NCBI GenBank assembly: GCA_028023455.1
Contig: JAQFVV010001087.1
Span: 50,922-114,921, forward strand
DNA: 64,000 bases
From: Epiperipatus broadwayi
Taxonomy: Eukaryota; Onychophora; Udeonychophora; Euonychophora; Peripatidae
Direction of reading: 5' to 3'
Shown here: piece by piece, positions 13,039-23,465 of the stretch
Numbering within the stretch: the stretch's first letter is position 1
Layout: each line of letters starts with the position of its first letter
Notes under the pieces: generated by a model
Database searches by the model: none
The model's input: only the letters and a program-made list of their open reading frames with translations
What the model was told of the DNA's origin: nothing
Translations under genes and position numbers: made by a program

Positions 13039-13147
13039 TAGTCAAGCGTTGTTAGCTGAGACGTCTATGCAACAACCTTGCAAGCAAGTAGTTGGTTGCA
13101 GACGGTTGGTGGGTTCACGTCTTGCAGTCTATGACATATGAAAAAAG
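13039..13147 (+). repeat. SINE, mirror copy of 680-790
   Basis: It has the same leader, TTGC-loop body and ATGACATATG-A(n) tail. The segment before the tail reads ACGTCTTGCAGTCTATGAC, whereas the left copy and other members have the consensus GGCCGATGCTATGAC. The anticodon-stem segment is also altered (ACAACCTTGC). Confidence 0.75.
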
Positions 13148-14018
13148 CATCTAACTTCTTTTACATAATTTTTTTCTTTTTGAAATATTGAATATTTTTC
13201 CAATTATAGTTCTTCGAGTGTATTGTATTCTTTACCAAGAAAACAATCAACATTGCATTTCTTTAGAATTTTTTTAGAGATCAATCTTTATAATACCTAA
13301 ACAATGTCTGCCTCTTTCATAAAAAACTATGCTCAAACTCACCATAAAGCATTCCTTTAGAAAGTCTTATATTCGTTCAATTCATTCCCAGACTATATAT
13401 AATAGTGGAATCTATAATATCACATACAACTTGAAAAACATATTGATTAATCTTATAGCCTTACTATTGTATTTTAAAAATTTTATGAATATTTTTAAAT
13501 GAAATTTGAATAATGCCTTTATGTTATGCCAATAGGGTTTCCAAATTTTACTTTCACATAATAAATTAAGTAAATCAGTAGATCTGTATATAGCTAATTT
13601 ATAGATTTAATAGTAAAAGGTAAACTCCATTTATCAGATTTGCAAAAATAGAGTACAATTGGGATCAAAATATTTTACGAAGTGATTAAATATACATATA
13701 CATTATGCATTCAATGAGATAAAGTTTATGATGTGGTTCTAAATATTAAGTTATTATAATAAATAATGTTTAGGGAATGTTAAATAATAGTAAACTATCT
13801 TTAATAATGATTTAAATTACTACAGTATCTGTAATGCCTAGTAACCCCTCAATCTGACAAAAAAGAAAATACCATGTATACATAATATTAGATATAGAGA
13901 AATGTCTTTAAAACTAAACAAGAACTAATTCTGAGCGGTATAAAGGTTAGACCCAGAAGTAGTAGAATAAGAAAAGCATTGATACTTCTTTAAAATATGG
14001 TGATTAATGTAGACTTTT

Positions 14019-14129
14019 AGTCAAGCGTTGTTAGCTGAAAGGTCATCACAGCCACCTTGCAAGCAAGTAGTTGGTTGCAGACAGTTGTGGATTCACCTCC
14101 CAGCTATGCATGACGTATGGGGGGGGGAA
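14019..14129 (+). repeat. SINE, TTGC-loop family, just outside the palindrome
   Basis: The leader TAGTCAAGCGTTG, body GTTAGCTGAAAGGTC, loop CCTTGCAAGC and GGTTGCAGACAGTTG block match the copies at 680 and 63079. The 3' half is decayed (ATTCACCTCCCAGC) and the tail reads ATGACGTATGG followed by a G-run and A-run. It lies about 200 bp beyond the visible palindrome end. Confidence 0.75.
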
Positions 14130-15480
14130 ATGTAGACTTTTAAAATTTTCAATAACAAAAAATTCCCAAACAGTTACCAATTGAATAAGATCTGAATTTT
14201 TCCAAGCAATACAATTAAATAGGTTTAAAATATTTTATGTAATTACATTACAAAACATATTTGATGGTCTCAACCTTATTTTCTATTCTAATATTATCTA
14301 ATGATTTTGTTAGCAAAATTTCAAATCTTTGCTAGACTAATACTAGTTATAAAAAGCACTGCTGGTTTTGTTCCCAAATATTAAATATTACTATAAGAAA
14401 CATTACTAGCATGCTCAAATCTATTGCATTGCAATGACTTTCTCTTCTTTCACATATTCCTTCAATCAGATATCAAAAAGAATTTGCCTCAATAAAGTGT
14501 ATAAAAAACTATTAAGTGGTTCATATTTGCCTATACTTAAAATATAGTTCCACCATCTAAGACTTATCTCAAATCAAAATCCCTTCTTTGAAAGTTAACC
14601 TAGAACTTGCAATTGAAGAATTATAGTATTAAAAATAGACATCTCTGAACTTCCAAAAAATCTCTTTTTTTTTCAAGTCCAATATAAAAAGTCATTGGAT
14701 TTCATCTTCCTATATGTATCTAGAGTCTTATTAACAGATCCAGGACAGCCTATAGCCATCCCATTCACCTGCTTTATAAATGGAATTTAATAGACACTAA
14801 TCAATATAAATGTGAATACCACAAGCCATGATGAAACCATTGGATCTGTAAGCTATTGTGAGAACTGAAGGGTTTAATAAAGTCACTAATGAATTAGATA
14901 TTTTATTAATAGTTAGTCCTTCATAAAAAAATCCTTATGGTAAATAAAATATATATATTAAATAGTTAAAATGATTAAAATAACATATGTATATTGCTTA
15001 TAAAGGGACAATGATGAAAATTAATAGTTCATCAGAGCTATGAATGAGTAACTGAAGAATTTGAGTCATTTTGGAGAAATGTAATTTAAGTAAGCCATGA
15101 TAACATACCTAAAGTGATAAAAATACACGTATATTATATACTTTATGTTTCTATCATCCCAATTTCAAATAATACAGATGCTGAGCATTAAAAACTCTTT
15201 ATTAATATTAAAGAAAATATCCTAGTCTCACCATAATGTTATTGCATCTGAAACAAGTATATATGAAAAGCTGCTGATGATCCTTAAAATGATTAAAATC
15301 TTTCAGATTAATTATGAACTAATAAATTTCCTTGCAATTTAAATAGCAATACAATTGTCATTTTTCTTTTTTAAATAAAAATATTGATAAAATAATAACT
15401 TTGGGCAGAAGTCTTTTGGTGCAGGAGTTTAATTCACAGTTATCTTCTTTTACAGTTTTGTCTGCTTAATTTAATATGTT
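14130..15480. other. Unassigned AT-rich sequence
   Basis: I see no coding potential, tRNA, repeat with a partner in this window, or terminal structure. The stretch consists of ordinary AT-rich sequence with short A/T runs. Confidence 0.5.
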
Positions 15481-15586
15481 TAGTCAAGCTTTGATGGCCT
15501 AGTGGTGAGCATAGCTGCCTTCCAAGCAGCTGGCCGAGGTTCGCTTCCCTGTCAACGCATTTGACATATGAAAAAAAAAAAAAAAA
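15481..15586 (+). repeat. SINE with tRNA-Gly(TCC)-like body
   Basis: The body at 15488-15559 follows the metazoan tRNA-Gly(TCC) plan: A box TGGCCTAGTGGTGAGC, anticodon arm GCTGCCTTCCAAGCAGC with TCC, B box GGTTCGCTTCC, acceptor end CAACGCA. It is preceded by TAGTCAA and followed by TTTGACATATG and an A-run of about 16. The leader and tail are those of the other SINE families here. Acceptor mismatches (GCTTTGA against TCAACGC) mark it as a retroposed copy. Confidence 0.85.
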
Positions 15587-16289
15587 TGTTTAGTTATTTT
15601 TGCTTTATTCAGAATAATTATAATTTATCTAAAGGAAAATCTCTCTTAATTCTTAACTATGAATTTTTGAAATCAACAATTTTTAAAATCGTAAAAAAAT
15701 GGTGTTCGTAAATTTCAACCTATAGCTTTAATTAACCTTAGATTATTTTGTATAATCAGATTTATTTTTGTCTTTTATTATAAAAATCTGTTCTAACTGC
15801 AAACTGTGGGGAGACCTTTTTAGATCTGAATTTGGGTAAAAAGTCGATAGCAGTTGACTGCCAATTATCAAAAAAATTCAGGATCATCCCCTGATTTAAG
15901 AAAAAAATGTAATTCTCAAAAAAAATGTCTAAATATATATCAAATTTAAACTCTCAAAATTGTTAAGTATAGCTCTGGTGAAAAAATAATTGATTAATTT
16001 TCAAAACTATACTATTTTTGTTTTGTTTTTAAATGTGTTTTGGTTCAAACTACAGGTGGGTCCAAATTTAGTAAATGGTGTATTATTTACTTACATAAGC
16101 TAGTTCCCAAGAATCATATTAAGTCATCAATTAAGTCACCGTGTGCAGGTCAGAAAAAAGTCATTGGAATAATATCCAACAGAATGCCAACTTTCTGTTT
16201 CTTGTTTTGACAAATCTCTACAGTAGACATTAAGTATTTTATTAAGAGCAGATTGTCTAAAATAAATGCAAATACAAACTTGTACAACA
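15587..16289. other. Unassigned AT-rich sequence
   Basis: No recognisable gene or repeat. A 79-residue minus-strand ORF starts inside the adjoining repeat at 16389 and has no domain I recognise. Confidence 0.45.
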
Positions 16290-16615
16290 ACCTTAGCACT
16301 AACAAGGGCTTTGAACGTTCCATCATCAGATTTTCAATGAAATGGAAAGCTAAAGAATTGTGAGTTGGAATAGTTTGAAGCCTGTCCATTAAAGTATGAA
16401 GATTGGTTATCTTAATATAAAGCTGAGCACTGATTGTATGTGTGTGTGAGGATAGTAATCTAGACCAACGGATGATTGCTGGTTTAGCATGAAATACATA
16501 TATTGGTGATTATTTATCTTTCCAACATGTGTGTGATCAGGTGGGTCAGCAATATGAGATGGCACTGAGAGTGGTGGGTTTGTGAAAGTCTGAGTTCGAA
16601 CCCGCATATATTACA
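16290..16615 (+). repeat. Interspersed repeat 'X' with tRNA-like end
   Basis: This block matches 42365-42700 in inverted orientation. Shared segments include CCATCATCAGATTTTCAAT, GTCCATTAAAGTATGA, GATGATTGCTGGTTTAGCAT and TTGGTGATTATTTATC. Its right end holds GTCTGAGTTCGAACCC, a good B box, preceded by ATGAGATGGCACTGAGAG, which is A-box-like. It is probably a SINE-like element with its tRNA-like module at the right end. The two ORFs on the minus strand are not convincing genes. Confidence 0.6.
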
Positions 16616-18011
16616 TATATAAATGCAGGTTTAAGCCAGTACAATGTATTAACCTTAATACAGAGTAAAAAAAAACATTTTTTCTTCACAATAGTGACAT
16701 CGAAATATTTATATTACACATATATAAATAAATAAATGCCAGTGAAAGATATTTTAAAATCATATATAGAAGTTGTGATTCAGATTACGTATTAAGTGAA
16801 TAATGCAAACAAAAGTTATAGATATTTAAATCACAATTAGCTGGTCAATAATCATATTTTATTTAACCTCATATGTAAATTTGAGCAGCAACAATAGCAA
16901 TGGGAGTTATATGTTAGCAAAACAAAAGACGCTTTTTCACAAATGGAGACATAATAAAAAAGCAATTCTGGAAATTTATTCCTAGATTCATTCAAATATA
17001 AAAACAGAATTATTTCTGCAATTACAGATATTAACTTTCATACAGAATTGTCAAACATCATACAGAAATTATTATTTAGTTGAACAAGTGATCAAAGATT
17101 AATAACTGTATTTGTTATTCCTTGCATATAATTGATATTTCTCAGCTTTGTACTTCTAGTTTTTTAAGAATCCGATTGGTGAAAGAAGAATTATTAGTAA
17201 TGTTATCTCTAATATATATATATATGTGTGTGTGTGTTTAAAATATTTACTGTGCTTTCAAAAAATATATTTAAAAAATCATATTTTTAAAATTTCTATC
17301 AAAAACAATGTAAATATTATCAAGGACTGAGAAAATCAATGGGGCTTACGCTATATAAACAGATGACTTACCATATTTCCTTCTACATCATTGTTTTATT
17401 CTAGATCTTCAGTATTAATAGGCATCATATGATGATAATTTGCATGATAATTGTGAACCTTAATTTAGGAAAAAGTTCATAAAAGATAGTGTAGGTCCTA
17501 ACTAAATAAAAATGATGTAGAGTCTATGGAATTGTTATAAAATGAAGATATTTGATGATTAAATCCAGATATGCTTTTATATTCAGAGATTTATGATAAA
17601 ATTGAAATATATTTAATTTGGTTATGATGTTTACTTGATGGACTTAGCTTTTCACTGCAGTTGTAACTAACTGTCATAATGAATTAAACTTACAATTGTA
17701 AGGAAAAACAAAACACTAGCTAAACTAATTGGATATGTTAATATTTTCAAAAATAGATTAAATATAATATTTTCCTATTTGATGAAGAATGACCTAAAAA
17801 ATTTCAAAAATATTTCTTAGAAGTTGTCAAAAAAAAGTCATATATCAATAAAAACAATAATTATGAAGAAATTATGAATTTTTTTATTCTAAATTTAATA
17901 AACATTTCCAACAATTTATCAGTCTAGGACCAATTATTATGTTCATATTTTATTGATTTGGCATTATTGATATGGAAGATATGATTGAAAAGAGTAAATG
18001 ATATAAAAGTT
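16616..18011. other. Unassigned AT-rich sequence with a TA/TG microsatellite
   Basis: Only a short (TA)n(TG)n tract near 17212-17238 stands out. No coding or structural feature was found. Confidence 0.5.
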
Positions 18012-18396
18012 GTTGTTTTCCGAAGATTTGTGATGATGATGTTTTAGCTGTATTTTTATATTGGACTATTTCCATCATCTGATATATGTATTGAATGTCT
18101 TTAGAAAAATTTAACTTTATTTAAATAATCCAAATACATTCAACTGTTAATAATAGCACATCTCTTCAGGTGTTGCTGGCCTGACCAGTGACAGTACTGG
18201 CATGGGATTTGAACCTGGATCCTTCGATTCTTGAGTATTGAATTTTAAGGTAACACTCTAACCAACTGAATGTATTTGGAATGTTTTAATAAAGTTAAAT
18301 TTTTCTAAAGACATTTAATACTCATATTAGATGATGGAAATAGTCCAATATAAAATACAACTAGAATACCATCATCACAAACGTTCAGGAAAACAA
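18012..18396. mobile_element. Foldback element with an internal tRNA-like sequence (copy 1)
   Basis: The terminal inverted repeats are about 150 bp: left TTGTTTTCCGAAGATTTGTG, continuing through TATTGGACTATTTCCATCAT, is matched in inverted form at the right end (CCAATATAAAATACAACTAG and onward). Between the arms, read on minus, lies a tRNA-like stretch with A box TGGTTAGAGTG, loop CTTAAAA, a long extra arm and B box GGTTCAAATCC (about 18165-18275). The TAA loop and long arm recall tRNA-Leu, but this assignment is weak. Copy 2 is at 27186-27771. No protein is encoded. Confidence 0.7.
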
Positions 18397-19399
18397 TAGT
18401 ATTTTAATAAATGATATAGTTTCTTTACCTAAGATAAAAGATGAAATTTTTTTAAATTAGAAAAATTTAATCTCTTTTAGAATATAATGCATAAAGAAAA
18501 CTTTTCTGATTTTTAAAAAAGGTTGCATTTAATATTTTTTGAATCTATATATCTATTAGCAGGTAAAATTAGTTGTAATTATATTAAAGTGGAAATATCT
18601 ATTTCGAGTTTATTTTAAATGACTGGCAAAGGAAGATTAATTTAAGGTTAAAATATCATATTGCATGTCAGTAAGATAATATGGGCAATTCAATATAACA
18701 TAATAGGTTATTCAAATTTAGTACAGATGTAGGCACACACATTAGATATAGAGAATTTTATTTAAGTTGAAATAGAAATGCTTTACCTTTTTTAAAATAA
18801 AGAAAAGAAAGTTTTCGTTTCTTTTTAAAGTTTAATCCTTTATTAAAATAAAGATTTATTTTAAAAAACTTTCAATTAATAAATTCCAAGTAAAAAAACT
18901 ACAGGATGTATTAGAAGATTAAGGTTTTACATAAAATATATTGGAAAATAGATATAAAAAAAAAAGTTTTATTATATATATATATTGTAACGAGCACAGA
19001 CGTTCATTACATTGTTTTTTTTTATATTTATTAAACATGAAAGTAAATTAAAAAGTTGCATTTAAAAATTTTCTTTAAGAATTAAAAATTGAAATTAAAT
19101 ATCATCTTAAACTCGTATATATTAAATCGCACAGATAATGAAAAATTATTAAAATAAAACTTTATTAAAGAAAAAGTATTTTAAAACTAAATTTTAAACA
19201 GATTTGGAGATAAAATTATATCTTTAAATATCTCTTTAAATATATCTTTGATTTGGAAAACAGGTTAATTAATCAGCAATGGAAATGATAAATTTAATTA
19301 GTCAAATGTAAACCAGCCTTGGGCATTTAAATGTAAAAACATCGGTCAGATAGGAAAACAATAGAAACTTTTAGCAAATGAAATAAATCCATTGGGAAA
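18397..19399. other. Unassigned AT-rich sequence
   Basis: No supported feature. The stretch holds A/T homopolymers and a (TA)n tract near 18974-18986. Confidence 0.5.
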
Positions 19400-20800
19400 T
19401 CGGACTTCAACGAAAAGGATCATCACATCGATGACGTAATGTTAAGTCAATCTTTCAAAGTAATATAAAAGGACACGTTTGGAAATTATTAGTGAGTGAT
19501 TATGATTATTTATGATGTGACAGATATGTGTTAGTGCGGAAGTGAAGGAGAAGGGATTGAAAGAGACGCACGATTCAATCCCTTCAGTTTTGCTAAGAAA
19601 GAAAGAGAAATGAACTATCGTTTTTCTACATTGAGGACCAGTTAAAGCAAAAACCTCCGGATGGATAAATAAATCGGCTAACAGAATACCAATCTTAGGA
19701 CGGCATGGAAATTCACGTTCATAGCAAGCAATGGATAAAGATGAACTGTTTTAAACCGTAACTTTATAAATAATGAACATTAAATTAAAACTTTCCAGAT
19801 TTAAATGATTGCAATATTATCCTATCTGACCAACTTAATTTATTAATAATGTTATTTGATGTATTTCCTTTTTTTAAATATATATTTAAAATCATTTCCA
19901 TTTATTTATTTATTTTTTGTTCTTTAAGTTTTATCATGATTTTTGTTTTTCGTTAAATTAATTATACAAATGTTAAACTTAAGTCGGGCGTGAATGGCTG
20001 TATAGATTTGTAAAGTTATATTAGGGGAGGGTAATCTTAGGTTATTTGTGTCGTTGTTAGATTGGGTCAATGGATTGGATATATTGATGAAGTTAGTAGA
20101 TGTAGTCAGAAATTCGCTACTGGCAGAATCGTTTATATATATGCCGCACTCACCCGTTTGCCTATGGAAGAAATTATAAGACGGAGAACGCAGTTCCTTT
20201 CTATGGAGTTTTTTTATTATTGTTCTTCTCATTAGATAGATGTAATATTCCTATCTGATGAGAGTCAATATCTTCTCTTAATCTTTTTGGTGCTGCCGTA
20301 TTACATTGAATACATCGATATATCAGATGAATTGAGGCCAGTTTGACTGCGAATTTTAGCCTAGGGTTAAATAGGGATAGAATATTTTATTTTCAAATGC
20401 AAATCTATGTAGTCTATTCATACTCGACCCTAAATAAAAATGCATTAAATTTAAGTTGTTTGTAGATGCTTGCATGGATTGGTTATCGGTTAGGTATGTT
20501 TTGGATTTCATATTTGATCAAAATATATAGACATTTGATAAATAATGATACCTTACTGGTGAGTATCTAAAATGTATTTATTTGGATGTCTTTTAAGTTA
20601 TTGGTGACAATGCAAGTATCTTATGGTGAATACTATTGGGTTACGTATAAATTTCCCTCCGCAATTGTCAGTAATCAATAATTTTGTATTTTGATCGTTT
20701 ATGTTTATTTTGAAATGTTTTTGACCGTGAAATCTATGTAACCGATCTGTATTCAACATTATAAACAAGCTTTCATAAATTTATCTGTGCGAACTTAATT
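19400..20800. other. Somewhat less AT-rich stretch with one orphan ORF
   Basis: By eye this stretch has more G/C and more CpG (for example 19400-19470, 19540-19720 and 20140-20360) than its surroundings. It contains a 102-residue minus-strand ORF (19924-20232), Ser/Asn/Thr-rich in the middle and basic at the start (MRRTIIKKLHRKELR), with no domain I recognise. It could be an exon or UTR of an unseen host gene, or part of an unknown transposon. There is no further support for either. Confidence 0.2.
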
Positions 20801-21734
20801 AAAATGTAAAATTAGAATATAATAGTAATTAAATGTAAATTAAAGTCAAAAATCAAAGTTAAAAATGGAGGTTAAATTTTGAAATGTAAAACTAATACTA
20901 AAATAATTTTAAATCTTATATATATGTGAAATAAATAAATGTTTGTGTGTTAATTACTGGCAGTGGCTTATTTTATTCTTTTTTTATATACTCTTAGAGT
21001 ATATTATTAAATCTCTGCTATTCCACTGAGCTAGTGACATGGGCTAACGACCGGAATCAAAATTTAAAAAAAAAAAAAAAATTTTTTTTTTTTTACTTAC
21101 GTATCTGCCTACTTTATAAATTTTTCTAGGTTCAAATGCCTAGATGGCCCTGTAGTACAGATTACATAAGTCTACCTTCTCCCGATCATTACAATATATT
21201 GTTGTGGTATCAGAATTAACTATCCTTAAAATGATCTGATATCTTTAATCTATAATTACACTTTGTTATAAAAGTTTTAGTTGGTTTTAAAAATAAAAAA
21301 ATTCTTACAATAACTTTTCTTATGTAATCATGAGATTAGAATTCTCTAGAAAAACACTTTCAATACAAATAATGTGCGACAGAAATCAAATTTGTTTTTT
21401 CTGATTCTCCTGCTTGTCATGCTAAATGTCAATATAGGAGTTTGGAATAAATATGAACAAAGTGATTATATAGAAAGTGGGTTATTGGTTTTTATGCTGG
21501 ATTTGGGGAAAGATAAGGGGATTTAGATATAAAGGCCATAGAGTTGATAAAGATTATGTTATGGAAATGGGATGGAGCAGACTATGGGAAAGTTTAGAGT
21601 GGGGAATGGAAGGGGAAGGTAAAGTGGCTAACAGGTTTCTTTGGGCATAGTTGCTGAGAGATTCCTGACTCCGTTTAAGAAGAAGTCACATCACATTACC
21701 ATCAAACTAATGTGCAACTAACAGAAACCTCCTC
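20801..21734. other. Unassigned AT-rich sequence with tRNA-like scraps
   Basis: A minus-strand A-box-like TAGCTCAGTGGAATAGCAGA (near 21010-21030) lies close to a plus-strand B-box-like GGTTCAAATGCC (near 21131). A long A-run followed by a T-run (21063-21095) sits between them. The boxes face opposite ways, so this is not one tRNA. Confidence 0.35.
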
Positions 21735-22212
21735 AGGGTACTTTGGAATTAGACCTGCTATGACATATTCATCATAATTAGTGTAACTTTGCAATATCGT
21801 AAAATAACACTTGCGATCATTATTCCTATATTTGCAATTAGACTTCTTAGAATGAAATTTAGAAGCAAATAAGTAAATTTCAAGACATAAAAGACCTTTC
21901 TTCTATACTTCAACTTTAAACAAGGTGAAGATTCCTTAAAGTAAAGTTTCAGAAATAATTTTATGAGACCACAAAGTTAGACTATCTCATAAAATTATTT
22001 CTAAAACTTTCCTTTTTCCCCCCAATAGTTTAAGAAATCCTTGACAGATGAAAGAAATGTGTTTTTGAATTGAAATTCACTTATTTGCTGCTAAATTTAA
22101 TTCAAAAAGTTAAATGCAGATATAGAAATAATGTTTCCAGATGTTATTTTATGACATTGCAAAGTTAGATTGTCAAATATGTCACATCAGGTCTAATCTG
22201 CAAATACCCTCC
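21735..22212. mobile_element. Long imperfect palindromic MITE
   Basis: The left arm 21735-21968 and right arm 21985-22212 are complementary over about 230 bp with frequent mismatches. Inner arms AAATAATTTTATGAGA and TCTCATAAAATTATTT surround a 16-base loop. Outer blocks ATTAGACC and GGTCTAAT pair, as do GCAAATAAGT and ACTTATTTGC. Divergence between arms suggests an old element. No coding content was found. Confidence 0.7.
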
Positions 22213-22627
22213 TCAGTACACCAAAACGTTTTTCAGGAATTTGCACATTGGAATTCCTTCCTAAGCATATAGAATCAGGCTTCAATGGCATGGTCTTGAT
22301 GACATCTAATTAAATACAATTAAATCAACCAAATGTCAATTATATAGAAAACTACTACTAATAACTATCAAAATATTTCAAATATTTATAGAAAATTGAT
22401 GGTGACAAAATAGATATTTCAAATATGTGTGAAAAACTGATTGTGATAAAATGTTCAAACTCAAAATGCAGTATCCTACAACATCGACTTAAAACTTTGA
22501 ATTTCAAAGACAGAGCTCTTTTAAAAACATTTTATGAACTTTATCTTCATTCTAAAATGAAGTGTTGTTTTTTTTTTACTTAAACACATATTATAAATTT
22601 ATTTAAACGCACCTTGATTACGTAAGT

Positions 22628-22955
22628 AATATTTATTAATGCTATAACATCAAGAACATGCGCATAAAAATGCAATAGTAGGGACCTCTACAGGTCTTAA
22701 CCACAAGCTTATGTTTTGGAAGAAAAGAGTATTAATGTGTAATAAGAAATGTGGACTTAATCAGTGAAGTATTGAATAGTTTCATGCTCTCAGATCTAAT
22801 CGCTTCAGCTTCACCTATTTATAGAAAGTAGGTTGAAGTAAAGAAGGGTTCCTCTCTTTTCTTCCAAAATGTAAGCTTGTGGTTAAGACCTGGACAGGTC
22901 CCTACTATTGCATTTTTACGTGCATATTCTTGAGGTTACAGCCTTAGTAAATATT
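22628..22955. mobile_element. MITE with ~95-bp terminal inverted repeats
   Basis: The left arm (22628-22722) and right arm (22861-22955) are inverted copies sharing ATGCAATAGTAGGGACCT and GGTCTTAACCACAAGCTTA. The middle ~140 bp is unrelated. A single arm of the same family lies in each palindrome arm (3226 and 10524), which identifies it as a dispersed element. Confidence 0.75.
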
Positions 22956-23465
22956 AAACACATATTGTTATTTATTTCATCATATATTTCTTGATTAACA
23001 TTTCTTATTATTTATTTTGAATTAGTTATTACTGTGTAGATTATATTTAAAAATTGTATTATATTATTATCGTGTTAATTTTAAGAGTTTGAAATGAGAG
23101 ATTGAATTGTGAGAGTTAAACTCCACAACTAATTATTTATTTTAAAATATTTAATAAGAATCAATAGTTTGGCTCACAGAAATTGTCCTCTTTAAACTTG
23201 GTTAAGAATTAGTGTTTGAAAGATAAGCTTAGTTATATAAAACTGGAAAAAGAATAAATTAGAATGTATATGTCAATAAAAATTATTATTAGAAATTGAT
23301 ATCTATAAATACTATCAGAAATTTTAAAGATTTTATTAGAACCAACATTAAAAGGAGAGATTTTGTTTGAAATAAATGCTGGGATGTATCTTTACTTTAT
23401 TGATTTGTTGAGAAGAGGTTTGACTTGTTAATTTAAAGTTTCAAATGGATTCTAGTTATATATAT
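22956..23465. other. Unassigned AT-rich sequence
   Basis: No gene, RNA or repeat partner was seen in this interval. Confidence 0.45.

Larger units (their letters stand above)
6927..13827. repeat. Right arm of the giant palindrome
   Basis: Inverted copy of the left arm, ending where homology reaches the window start; sequence after 13827 has no partner in view. It repeats every element of the left arm in reverse order. At the two SINE pairs this arm, not the left one, departs from the SINE consensus (around 7365-7380 and 13110-13130). Confidence 0.93.

Noticed and set aside
21005-21145. A tRNA gene built from an A-box-like and a B-box-like segment
   Set aside because: The two boxes are on opposite strands and separated by homopolymer runs, so they cannot belong to one tRNA.
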